A stretch of DNA of 64,000 nt from Solwaraspora sp. WMMD406. GTDB lineage: Bacteria; Actinomycetota; Actinomycetes; Mycobacteriales; Micromonosporaceae. The translations under genes were made by a program, and so were the position numbers. The DNA is taken from positions 5,736,001 through 5,800,000 of the forward strand of contig NZ_JARUBF010000001.1 in the NCBI RefSeq assembly GCF_029626025.1, written 5' to 3'. The notes beneath the pieces are model-generated. The model had not been told where the DNA came from, did no database searches, and saw only the letters and a program-made list of their open reading frames with translations. Numbering within the stretch: the first letter of the stretch is position 1; every line of letters begins with the position of its first letter. Below, in pieces: positions 56,908 through 64,000 of this stretch.

Positions 56908-58278
56908 GTGAACGCGCCGACCGATCTCGGCCCGGTCGGTGCCGAAGCCACCCGGCACCGGCCGACGGACACCGGGGTCGGCGGCGGCCGGCCCCGGGTG
57001 CTGCTGGCCCCGGTCACCGTCACCCCGTCGAAGCCGCTGACGCCCAGCCACCTCAAGGGGCTGTTCTGGACGGACGTGATGTTCCGGGCCACCGCGCAGG
57101 TCGCCGAGGTGACCTACCTGTACCAGCCCGACGCCTACCATCTGACCGAGCAGACCCTCGGATTCTGGGAGTACCTGGACCGCACCTTCGGCGACGCCGA
57201 CTACGCGGGCTGCTCCGAGGAGGAGATCGGCCAGCTGTACGTGCGGTACCGGGCCGACCAGCGCGCCGACCGGCAGGCCGTCTCGGCGGCTGCGCTGCGG
57301 CCGTACGTGGCGGCGGTCGAGGACGGCTGGGTCCATCCGGCCGGGCGGCAGGTGTTGCGCCACTGGACAGGGCACTACGCCCGGCTCGGTCTGCACGACC
57401 CGGGGCTGACCGGCACGCGGCGGCCCGGCCTGTCGCTGGCCGCGACGCTGGACCTGCTTCGTGCACACCGGCTCTGTCTGGACCTGCGACCCGACGGCGG
57501 ACCGGTCTACCTGGACGCGACCCGGTACGGGTTGCCGTTGCGCCGGATCGTCGACGCCGACGGGCGGATCAACTATCTGACCTGCGCGTTGCGCGAACTG
57601 CTGCCGCTGGTCGACCGGTACGACGAGGTGGTCCTGCTCTACGACCGGGAACTGGAGCCGGACTACGTGCTGTTGCAGCGGGTGCTGTCACTGGTCGGGC
57701 CGACGGTACGCCGGGTAGCCATCGGCCGGGTACCGATCGACGGTCGGATCCGCTCCGCCCGGCACGGCGACTGGCACGGCCACACCGCCGCGGATCTACT
57801 GCGTACGGTCGCGGCCGGGTACGACGACGCGGCGCTGCGACTGGGTGCCCGGATGTATTTCGTCGCCACCCTGGGTCCCGGCGATCAGCAGTCGTTTCGC
57901 CCCGACCTGCTGCGGAACTGTCTGTCCCGGGCCGCCGCACTGCTGGACCGGGTCGGCCACAGCGGATCCGGCGGCCACAGCGGATCCGGCGGCCACAGCG
58001 GATCCGGCGGCCACAGCGGATCCGGCGGCCACAGCGGATCCGGCGGGCACAGCGGATCCGGTGGCGGGATCGGCCTCCCCGGTGGGTCGACCGGCACCGC
58101 CCCCGAACTGGCCGGCACCGCCTCCGAACTGGCCGGCACCGCCCCCGAACTGGCCAGCGCGGTCGGACGTCACCGCCGCGACCACGTCTACGTCGACCCG
58201 TACCGGCTCACCTGCGGGCTGACCGCCCGGCACCGGCCCGGACCGATGCCTGAACTCCTGACGGCGGTGTACCTGTGA
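56908..58278 (+). CDS. Unrecognised protein with HSGSGG repeats
   Basis: A 456-residue soluble protein of unknown family. Notable segments: PRVLLAPVTVTPSKPLTPSH, ATAQVAEVTYLYQPDAYHLTEQTLGFWEYLDRTFGD, GPVYLDATRYGLPLRRIVDADG, VVLLYDRELEPDYVLLQRVLSLVG and VYVDPYRLTCGLTA near the end. An insert near residues 350-410 consists of six HSGSGG units and three (A/S)ELAGTA units. GTG at 56908 is the only plausible start after the previous stop; the site is weak. It is coupled to the next gene by a 4-base overlap. Function unknown. Confidence 0.75.
   Translation: MNAPTDLGPVGAEATRHRPTDTGVGGGRPRVLLAPVTVTPSKPLTPSHLKGLFWTDVMFRATAQVAEVTYLYQPDAYHLTEQTLGFWEYLDRTFGDADYAGCSEEEIGQLYVRYRADQRADRQAVSAAALRPYVAAVEDGWVHPAGRQVLRHWTGHYARLGLHDPGLTGTRRPGLSLAATLDLLRAHRLCLDLRPDGGPVYLDATRYGLPLRRIVDADGRINYLTCALRELLPLVDRYDEVVLLYDRELEPDYVLLQRVLSLVGPTVRRVAIGRVPIDGRIRSARHGDWHGHTAADLLRTVAAGYDDAALRLGARMYFVATLGPGDQQSFRPDLLRNCLSRAAALLDRVGHSGSGGHSGSGGHSGSGGHSGSGGHSGSGGHSGSGGGIGLPGGSTGTAPELAGTASELAGTAPELASAVGRHRRDHVYVDPYRLTCGLTARHRPGPMPELLTAVYL
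57955..58062 (+). repeat. 18-bp in-frame minisatellite, six copies
   Basis: Six tandem 18-base units (GGCCACAGCGGATCCGGC, the last with two changes) encode Gly-His-Ser-Gly-Ser-Gly. Near-identity of the copies implies recent expansion; variation changes linker length in multiples of six residues without a frameshift. Confidence 0.95.
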
Positions 58279-59120
58279 CCACGCCAGCGACGACCGTGCC
58301 CGCCGCACCGGGGCCGCTGTCCGGGTCATCCAGTCCGACAGCGGACGACGCGCAGCAGCAGCTGCGCGCCCTGTTGGCCCGGCGGATCGAGGCGGCCCGC
58401 CCGGAGCTGGCCCGACGCCACGACCTCGCCGACCCGTACGCCCTGCGCGCCGTGCGGGAGGAGATCGCGCGCGGCGACAACGACGGCCCACCGGTATCCG
58501 TCGTCGTCGTGCTGGGCACCGTCGACCTGACCGGTTGGATCCGCGACAGCTGTGTCTTCGCCGCCGGGCTCGACGCGACGCGGGCGCGGCTGTGGCGGCG
58601 GTCCTTCACCCGTACCCTGTTCCTGGCCGGCGACCCGGGCAACCTGTGCCACCGCTTCACCTTCGACCAGGTCAGTACGGACGCGACGATGGCCTGGTCC
58701 GGGCCGGCCCCGGACGCCACGAGCGCCGGGCTGCGCCGGCTGCTGCGCACCTACGACGGCAAGCGCCCGGTCGACGGCGCGCACCACGTCGTGCGGCTGC
58801 CGGTCGGAGGTCCCGGCCCGGAGGGTACGCGCCGGCCGCGCCGGTGGCGGGTCGAACTCTGCACCATCGGGCTGACGGTCGCCGACGCGCTGATCCACCT
58901 CAATCACCTGCTGGCCGAAGCGGTGCTGGACGGACTCGTCGGGCCGGGTGACGAGCTGACGGTGCGGCCGGTACCCCGGCTGACCGGGACATGGGAGGCA
59001 TATCCGGCGCTGCGGATCGACGTCGACTCCCGCGACCCGCAACGGCTGCGGGCATACGCCGGCCTGACCGACCAGACGCCACCCGGCGGCGGGCCGTCGT
59101 CGGCACCCACCACAAGGTGA
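58275..59120 (+). CDS. Unrecognised protein ending the GH3 operon
   Basis: A 281-residue soluble protein. The N-terminal region has AQQQLRALLARRIEAARPELARRHDLADPYALRAV, then VSVVVVLGTVDLTGWIRDSCVFAAGLD, LCHRFTFDQV and HLNHLLAEAVLDGLVGPGDELTVRPVPRLTGTWEAYPALRIDVD. The alternating strands and helices suggest an alpha/beta enzyme or partner. GTG start overlaps the previous stop. No confident family; co-occurrence with GH3 and methyltransferase genes implies a role in the same product. Confidence 0.75.
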   Translation: MTTPATTVPAAPGPLSGSSSPTADDAQQQLRALLARRIEAARPELARRHDLADPYALRAVREEIARGDNDGPPVSVVVVLGTVDLTGWIRDSCVFAAGLDATRARLWRRSFTRTLFLAGDPGNLCHRFTFDQVSTDATMAWSGPAPDATSAGLRRLLRTYDGKRPVDGAHHVVRLPVGGPGPEGTRRPRRWRVELCTIGLTVADALIHLNHLLAEAVLDGLVGPGDELTVRPVPRLTGTWEAYPALRIDVDSRDPQRLRAYAGLTDQTPPGGGPSSAPTTR

Positions 59121-59170
59121 CCTGCTGACCGTCGTCGCCACGACGACGACCGAACCGAGCCAACGGCGGT

Positions 59171-59320
59171 TCAGTCGCGACGGTCGCCGAGCGATTCGAG
59201 CAGGCCACGCAGGACGTGCCCGAGGTTCTCCCGATCAGCATCGGACAGCACAGCCAGCAGCCGGCGTTCGGTGGCGACGTGTCTCAAGATGTGAGACGTC
59301 GGTTCGTCATCGACGTTCAC
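59171..59320 (-). pseudogene. C-terminal fragment of a MarR-like regulator
   Basis: The frame reads EPTSHILRHVATERRLLAVL followed by SDADRENLGHVLRGLLESLG to a stop at 59171. This matches the last two helices of MarR-family regulators. No upstream winged-helix part is recognisable, so it is a remnant. Confidence 0.5.
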
Positions 59321-59397
59321 CCGGCTCGCACCGACGCCCGGCCGGCAGCGTTCGCCCGCGCTGAACGCGCCTTCGACCGCGCGGACAACCGAGCAAC

Positions 59398-59762
59398 CCA
59401 CAGTGGATCGGCTACTTCGACGAAGCGTATCTCTCGGCCAAGTTCGGACACTGCTTCGCCGCGCTCAGCCGAGGCAAGCTCGCTGCCCGGTTCGCGGTGC
59501 GGTCATTGGAGATGGACGGCAGCGCATAGCCCGCGGCAAGCAGTTCAACCTGGCATTGTTGGCGCCTGCCCACGTGCAGTCCGGTGCGCCGGAGCAAGCC
59601 GGCGCGGTGGGGGTGCAGGCAGCACAAGCCGCTGAGAGTCTGAGCTCCGAACGGGCGCGCGCATACCTCGCCATTCTCGCGGACCGCCTCACGCCGTACG
59701 CCGGGCTGCCGACGGTGCAGGAGCTCTCCGCGCGGGTACGGCCGCTACTCCAAGCCGCCTAA
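59398..59762 (+). pseudogene. Frameshifted C-terminal remnant of an XRE/TPR regulator
   Basis: One frame reads PQWIGYFDEAYLSAKFGHCF then AALSRGKLAARFAVRSLEMDG to a TAG at 59527; the continuation FNLALLAPAHVQSGAPEQAG, with AQAAESL and RLTPYAGLPTVQEL, appears in another frame to the stop at 59760-59762. Together they match the C-terminal TPR region common in actinobacterial XRE-type regulators. The N-terminal HTH is absent, so this is a decayed gene. Confidence 0.7.
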
Positions 59763-60322
59763 ATTCGCCCTGTCGCTCTGGCCAGCAGCACAGCGAGCAG
59801 ACCGGCGACAGACCCCGCACCGACGATCTCCCCGGCGTGGATCCGTTGCTCTACCTCGGCCAGCGGGACCCAGCCGATTCGCGCGGTCTCGTTGATGTCA
59901 GGCACGACGCCCGTCGGGTCGGCCCCTCGGGACAGGTAGATGATGTTCTGCTGGTCGATGGTGCCGACCATGGGCTGGAAGCCCAGCAGCGGCTCCATGC
60001 TTCTGGGCCGCCAGCCGGTCTCCTCCTCGACCTCCCGCGCCGCACAGACGACGGGGTCCTCGTCGCGGTCAAGATAGCCACCCGGCAACTCCCAGACCCA
60101 CCGGTCGATGATGAACCGGTGCCGCCACATCATCAGCACCCGGTCAGCATCGTCCAGCACGATCACCATCGCGGCGGACGGCACCCTGAGTACGTACTGC
60201 TCGAACCGGACGCCGTCGGGTAGCTCGACATCCGCGACGCTCAGCACGGCACGCCTCGTGTCGTCGATGACCCGCTCGTCGTGGATCATCCACTCACTTG
60301 CCCGCCGAGCACCGGCTCCCAT
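59759..60322 (-). CDS. NUDIX hydrolase
   Basis: A 187-residue NUDIX protein. The Nudix box is GYLDRDEDPVVCAAREVEEETGW (written here as GYLDRDEDPVVCAAREV then EEETGW), the REVEEETG carrying the metal-binding Glu residues. LMMWRHRFIIDRWVWELPGG precedes it, and QQNIIYLSRGADPTG follows; this resembles ADP-ribose/ADP-sugar pyrophosphatases. ATG at 60322 (AGGGTG upstream) is chosen; ATG at 60289 is possible. The HAD gene is divergent. Confidence 0.9.
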   Translation of the reverse strand: MGAGARRASEWMIHDERVIDDTRRAVLSVADVELPDGVRFEQYVLRVPSAAMVIVLDDADRVLMMWRHRFIIDRWVWELPGGYLDRDEDPVVCAAREVEEETGWRPRSMEPLLGFQPMVGTIDQQNIIYLSRGADPTGVVPDINETARIGWVPLAEVEQRIHAGEIVGAGSVAGLLAVLLARATGRI

Positions 60323-60403
60323 GTACCGCACCCTATCGCCGCGTTGCTGGTCCAACTCGCGATGCACGTTGATCCGGCTGGACGCGCCAGGCACAATCGC
60401 CAG

Positions 60404-61060
60404 GTGATCGCGAGCGTGTTCTTCGATGTGGGCGAGACCATCGTCGACGAGTCCCGCGAGTACGGGACCTGGGCGGACTGGCTCGGCGTGCCGCGCCACA
60501 CCTTCTCCGCTGCCTTCGGAGCCGTGATCGCACGCGGCCTCGACTACCGGGCGACCTTCCAGGTGTTCCGGCCGGGGTTCGACCTGGCCGAGGAGCGTCA
60601 ACTCCGGACGGCGGCGGGGCAGCCGGAATCCTTCACCGAGGAGGACCTGTATCCGGATGCCCGACCGTGCCTGGCGGCGCTGCGCGAGTCAGGGCTGCAG
60701 GTCGGCCTGGCCGGTAACCAGACGGCGCGGGCGGAGACGATCCTGCGGGCCCTCGACCTGCCGGTGGACATCATCGGCACCTCGGACGGCTGGGGTGTGG
60801 AGAAACCGTCTGCCGCGTTCTTCGACCGGGTGGTCGCCGAGGCAGGTTGCCCGGCTGACCAGGTGCTCTATGTCGGGGATCGGTTGGACAACGACATCCG
60901 GCCCGCGCAGCAGGCGGGGATCGCGACCGCCCTGATCCGTCGCGGCCCGTGGGGGCACATCCTCGACGACCAGACGGTCATCGACCGTTGCCTGTTCCAG
61001 CTCGACTCGCTGGCAGAGCTGCCCGACCTCGTCCGCAAGCACAACGAGTCAGCTCGCTGA
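60404..61060 (+). CDS. HAD-superfamily hydrolase
   Basis: A 218-residue phosphatase-like protein: VFFDVGETIVDE (motif I, nucleophile Asp), LAGNQTARA (motif II), GVEKPSAAFFDRVV (motif III Lys) and LYVGDRLDNDIRPAQQAG (motif IV acidic). The helical cap lies between residues about 20 and 95. GTG at 60404 is the closest start to motif I. Divergent from the NUDIX gene with 81 bases between starts. Confidence 0.9.
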   Translation: MIASVFFDVGETIVDESREYGTWADWLGVPRHTFSAAFGAVIARGLDYRATFQVFRPGFDLAEERQLRTAAGQPESFTEEDLYPDARPCLAALRESGLQVGLAGNQTARAETILRALDLPVDIIGTSDGWGVEKPSAAFFDRVVAEAGCPADQVLYVGDRLDNDIRPAQQAGIATALIRRGPWGHILDDQTVIDRCLFQLDSLAELPDLVRKHNESAR

Positions 61061-61061
61061 C

Positions 61062-61380
61062 CCGAGAGCGCGGCCCGGCCGGCGGTGAGAGCGGCGACGC
61101 GTTCGTCGAGCAGTGCGCCGTGTCGGCTGTCGCCGAGCGTCGGACGGACGGCTCGGACCCGGTCGAGGCCGGTGCCGTACCAGTCGGTGTGTAGGGCGTC
61201 GACGGCCTGGTTGAGGTAGTCGGCGGCGCGATCGCCGTCACCGCCATGCGCGGTGGCCAGGTCTGCGAGGACAACGCTGCGCTGCTTGGCGCTGGTGCCG
61301 GTGAGCGTGGCGAGCGCCTGGTTGAGCTGGCCGGCGGCTTCGCTGTGGTCGCCGCTGGCGAGGGGCTGTGTACCTGGCGA
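61062..61380 (-). pseudogene. Possible TPR-region remnant of a regulator
   Basis: The minus-strand frame encodes AAGQLNQALATLTGTSAKQR, SVVLADLATAHGGDGDRAA and ADYLNQAVDALHTDWYGTGLDRVRAV, which look like TPR helices of XRE-type regulators. The frame continues past the likely end into unrelated sequence antisense to the HAD gene, and no HTH or start is visible. I interpret it as a fragment. Confidence 0.45.
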
Positions 61381-61495
61381 GGTAGCAACCCGGGTGGCGA
61401 GAGATCCTCGCGCGGCGCGCGGCGCGCAGAGGGCAAAGAGGCATGAACAGCAACTATTCACCCTGCGCGGTCACGGTCGGAGCAAGGTAACTCCT

Positions 61496-61526
61496 TTGCC
61501 AGGCGTGCGACAGCCACCGGTAGCAT
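61496..61526 (+). promoter_or_regulatory. Promoter of valS, probably leaderless
   Basis: TTGCCA (61496-61501), a 19-base spacer and TAGCAT (61521-61526) are followed 8 bases later by the ATG of valS. Transcription starting 7-9 bases after the -10 would begin at or next to the start codon, and no Shine-Dalgarno sequence is present. Confidence 0.6.
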
Positions 61527-61534
61527 GAACAGCT

Positions 61535-64000
61535 ATGACTGACACCTCTGCGGGCTCCGCCGTGCCGTCGGCACCGTCGTTGAACGGGCTGGAAGACAAG
61601 TGGGCGCGTCGCTGGGAGGAGCAGGGCGTATACCGGTTTGACCGGTCCGCCGACCGGGACGGGGTGTATTCCATCGACACGCCGCCGCCCACGGTGAGCG
61701 GGTCGCTACACGTCGGTCACGTTTTCTCGTATACGCACACCGACGTCATCGCCCGGTATCAGAGGATGCGGGGCAAGGCCGTGTTCTACCCGATGGGTTG
61801 GGACGACAACGGCCTGCCCACCGAGCGCCGGGTCCAGAACTTCTTCGGGGTGCGCTGCGACCCGTCCCTGCCGTACGACCCGGATTTCACTCCTCCAGAG
61901 CAGCCGGGCAAGTCGGAGATCCAGGTGTCTCGGCGCAACTTCATCGAGTTGTGCGAGCGGTTGACGGTCGCCGATGAGCAGGTGTTCGAGTTGCTGTGGC
62001 GGCGGCTGGGGCTGTCGGTCGACTGGCAGATGACCTACCAGACCATCAACGCCGACTCACGACGGGTGTCGCAGCGGGCGTTTCTGAGGAACGTCAAGCG
62101 CGGTGAGGCGTACCTATCCGAGGCGCCGACGCTTTGGGACGTCACGTACCGGACCGCGGTCGCGCAGGCGGAGCTGGAGGATCGGGAGCGGCCCGGCGCG
62201 CACCATCGGGTCGCATTCCACCGGCCGGACGGCAGCCCGGTCTACATCATGACCACCCGCCCGGAGTTGCTGCCGGCGTGCGTGGCGCTGGTGGCGCATC
62301 CGGATGACGAGCGGTACCGCGACCTGGTCGGCACGACCGTCCGTTCGCCGCTGTTCGGGGTCGAGGTTCCAGTCACCGCGCACCGGCTCGCGGCTCCCGA
62401 CAAAGGCACCGGCATCGCCATGATCTGCACATTCGGCGACCTGACCGACGTCCTGTGGTGGCGCGAGCTGCAGTTGGCCACTCGGCCGATCATCGGCCGG
62501 GACGGTCGCATATTGGCGGACCCGCCGCCCGGCCTAGACGATCCGCAGGGACGCGCGGCCTACGCCCAACTGGTTGGGGCCACCATGCACACTGCTCGGG
62601 AACGGGTGGTGGGGCTGCTGCGCGCATCCGGGGACCTGGCCGGTGAGCCGGAGAAGATCACGCATCCGGTGAAGTTCTACGAGCGCGGCGACAAGCCGCT
62701 CGAGATTGTCACGACCCGGCAGTGGTACCTACGCAACGGGGGTCGCGACACTGACCTGCGCGAAAAGCTACTGGGGCGGGGCCGGGAGCTGGCTTGGCAG
62801 CCGGAGTACATGCGAGCCCGCTACGAGAGCTGGGTCGGTGGTCTGACTGGAGACTGGCTGGTCAGCCGGCAGCGGTTCTTCGGCGTGCCGATTCCGCTGT
62901 GGTACCCCCTCGACGAGCAGGGTGAGCCGGTCTATGACAAGCCGATCCTGCCCGATGAGGCGGCGCTGCCGGTGGACCCGAGCGTGGACACCCCGCCGGG
63001 CTACCAGGCTGAGCAGCGGGGAACGCCTGGAGGGTTCGTCGGGGACCCGGACGTCATGGACACCTGGGCGACGTCCTCGCTGACCCCGCAGATCGCCGGC
63101 AAGTGGGGCACCGACGATGACCTGTTCCAGCGGGTGTTCCCGATGGATTTGCGTCCTCAGGCGCACGAGATCATTCGGACCTGGCTGTTCTCCAGCGTCG
63201 TGCGGTCGCATCTGGAGCATGGCAGCCTGCCGTGGTCGCACGCCGCGATCTCCGGCTGGGTTCTGGACCCGGACCGTAAGAAGATGTCGAAGTCCAAGGG
63301 CAACGTCGTCACTCCGTTGGCGCTGCTGGAGGAGTACGGATCCGACGCCGCACGCTACTGGGCGGTCAATGGGCGGCCGGGGACGGACACTGCCTTCGAC
63401 ACCGGGCAAATGAAGGTCGGTCGCCGACTGGCGATGAAGATCCTCAACGCCAGTCGGTTCGTGCTCGGTCTGGGTGCTCCGGCCGAATCCGCCATGGTGA
63501 CAGAGGCGTTGGACCGGGCGATGCTGGCGGAGCTGGCCAACGTGGTGGATGAGGCTACTGTTGCACTGGACGGCTACGACTACGCCCGAGCCTTGGAACG
63601 CATTGAGCAGTTTTTTTGGCGGTTCTGCGACGACTACCTTGAGCTGGCCAAGAGCCGAGGGTACGGCGAACGTGGCTCCGAGCCAGCCGAGTCCGCCCGC
63701 GCCGCGCTGACCCTCGCCCTGGCCACGCTGCTACGGCTGTTCGCGCCGTTCCTGCCCTTCGTCGCCGAGGAGGTGTGGTCCTGGTGGCGCACCGGCACGG
63801 TCCACCGGGCTGCCTGGCCGAAGGCTGAGGAGCTGCGCGCGGCGGTCGATGGCGCCGACTCCACCGCGCTGACCGTTGCCAGCCAGGTCATCGCCGCGAT
63901 CCGAAAGGCCAAGTCGGAAGCGAAGCTGTCTATGCGGGCGGACGTGTCCAGGGTCCTGGTCCGCGCCGAGCCAGAGATGCTGGTCGCGCTCGGCAGCGTC
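61535..64000 (+). CDS. valS: Valine--tRNA ligase (partial, runs off the window)
   Basis: The first 822 codons of a class I aminoacyl-tRNA synthetase. The HIGH-like motif is in [20 protein letters not shown], followed by [18 protein letters not shown]; the editing domain has [20 protein letters not shown] and [14 protein letters not shown]; the KMSKS loop is in [13 protein letters not shown]. The PPPTVSG...[12 protein letters not shown] form belongs to the archaeal/eukaryal-like ValRS lineage rather than the common bacterial PPNVTGSLHLGHA type. The anticodon-binding domain begins near residue 660. The reading frame continues open to the last base, so the C-terminus is missing only because of the window edge. 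Confidence 0.96.
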   Translation, partial: MTDTSAGSAVPSAPSLNGLEDKWARRWEEQGVYRFDRSADRDGVYSIDTPPPTVSGSLHVGHVFSYTHTDVIARYQRMRGKAVFYPMGWDDNGLPTERRVQNFFGVRCDPSLPYDPDFTPPEQPGKSEIQVSRRNFIELCERLTVADEQVFELLWRRLGLSVDWQMTYQTINADSRRVSQRAFLRNVKRGEAYLSEAPTLWDVTYRTAVAQAELEDRERPGAHHRVAFHRPDGSPVYIMTTRPELLPACVALVAHPDDERYRDLVGTTVRSPLFGVEVPVTAHRLAAPDKGTGIAMICTFGDLTDVLWWRELQLATRPIIGRDGRILADPPPGLDDPQGRAAYAQLVGATMHTARERVVGLLRASGDLAGEPEKITHPVKFYERGDKPLEIVTTRQWYLRNGGRDTDLREKLLGRGRELAWQPEYMRARYESWVGGLTGDWLVSRQRFFGVPIPLWYPLDEQGEPVYDKPILPDEAALPVDPSVDTPPGYQAEQRGTPGGFVGDPDVMDTWATSSLTPQIAGKWGTDDDLFQRVFPMDLRPQAHEIIRTWLFSSVVRSHLEHGSLPWSHAAISGWVLDPDRKKMSKSKGNVVTPLALLEEYGSDAARYWAVNGRPGTDTAFDTGQMKVGRRLAMKILNASRFVLGLGAPAESAMVTEALDRAMLAELANVVDEATVALDGYDYARALERIEQFFWRFCDDYLELAKSRGYGERGSEPAESARAALTLALATLLRLFAPFLPFVAEEVWSWWRTGTVHRAAWPKAEELRAAVDGADSTALTVASQVIAAIRKAKSEAKLSMRADVSRVLVRAEPEMLVALGSV

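Overview
The window looks like chromosomal DNA of a high-GC, mycelial actinobacterium, most likely a member of the Micromonosporaceae. The pointers are very high GC with strongly GC-biased third codon positions, many GTG starts, translational coupling through ATGA and GTGA overlaps, a Cvn-type conservon (sensor kinase, roadblock protein, DUF742), and secreted cellulose-degrading enzymes carrying CBM2 modules on Pro/Thr linkers. The family assignment is inferred; there is no 16S or other phylogenetic marker apart from a partial valyl-tRNA synthetase at the right edge.

Layout. 1-3.4 kb: three genes of a conservon (the GTPase would lie off the left edge). 3.7-5.5 kb: three small envelope or stress-like proteins of unknown function, two sharing a domain. 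5.7-7.5 kb: a GH6 cellobiohydrolase behind a CebR-like box. 8.2-17.0 kb: an exopolysaccharide locus (three GT2 glycosyltransferases, a flippase, a polymerase-like membrane protein, then opposing GH16 and polysaccharide deacetylase genes). 17.1-22 kb: a GH10 remnant, a cold-shock protein, and the DUF4956-VTC-CotH operon, whose CotH carries a CBM2. 22-34.7 kb: an island that resembles a defence/conflict region: a CHAT/TPR protease-like gene opposite a Zn-finger and membrane protein pair, an AlbA_2 (Schlafen-like) plus ParA pair, a chain of small genes behind an AlpA-like HTH gene, an AAA ATPase with a TOPRIM-like partner, and a broken DUF262 gene.

34.9-53.3 kb is rich in specialised metabolism. 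A plus-strand operon (SDR, SGNH hydrolase, a 28-residue peptide, a duplicated haem-oxygenase-like di-iron protein, a carbamoyltransferase, a mini SxtJ-like membrane protein and a LuxR regulator) begins behind a clear promoter; I consider it the most likely undescribed system here. It is followed by a LysE exporter and, on the minus strand, a set made of an Fe(II)/2-oxoglutarate oxygenase, two ATP-grasp ligases, a small helical protein, trpB, trpA and a GntR regulator. The GntR protein probably acts through a twin operator in front of trpB. Then come a secreted CE1 esterase-CBM2, its divergent LacI regulator and a VOC protein.

53.6-59.1 kb: a tightly coupled five-gene operon (P-loop kinase, GH3-type acyl-adenylating enzyme, O-methyltransferase-like protein and two unrecognised proteins), probably another small biosynthetic unit. 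59.1-61.5 kb mixes gene remnants (MarR-like, XRE/TPR-like) with NUDIX and HAD genes. The window ends inside a valyl-tRNA synthetase gene that appears to be read from a leaderless transcript. No rRNA, tRNA, CRISPR array, insertion sequence or phage structural gene was seen.
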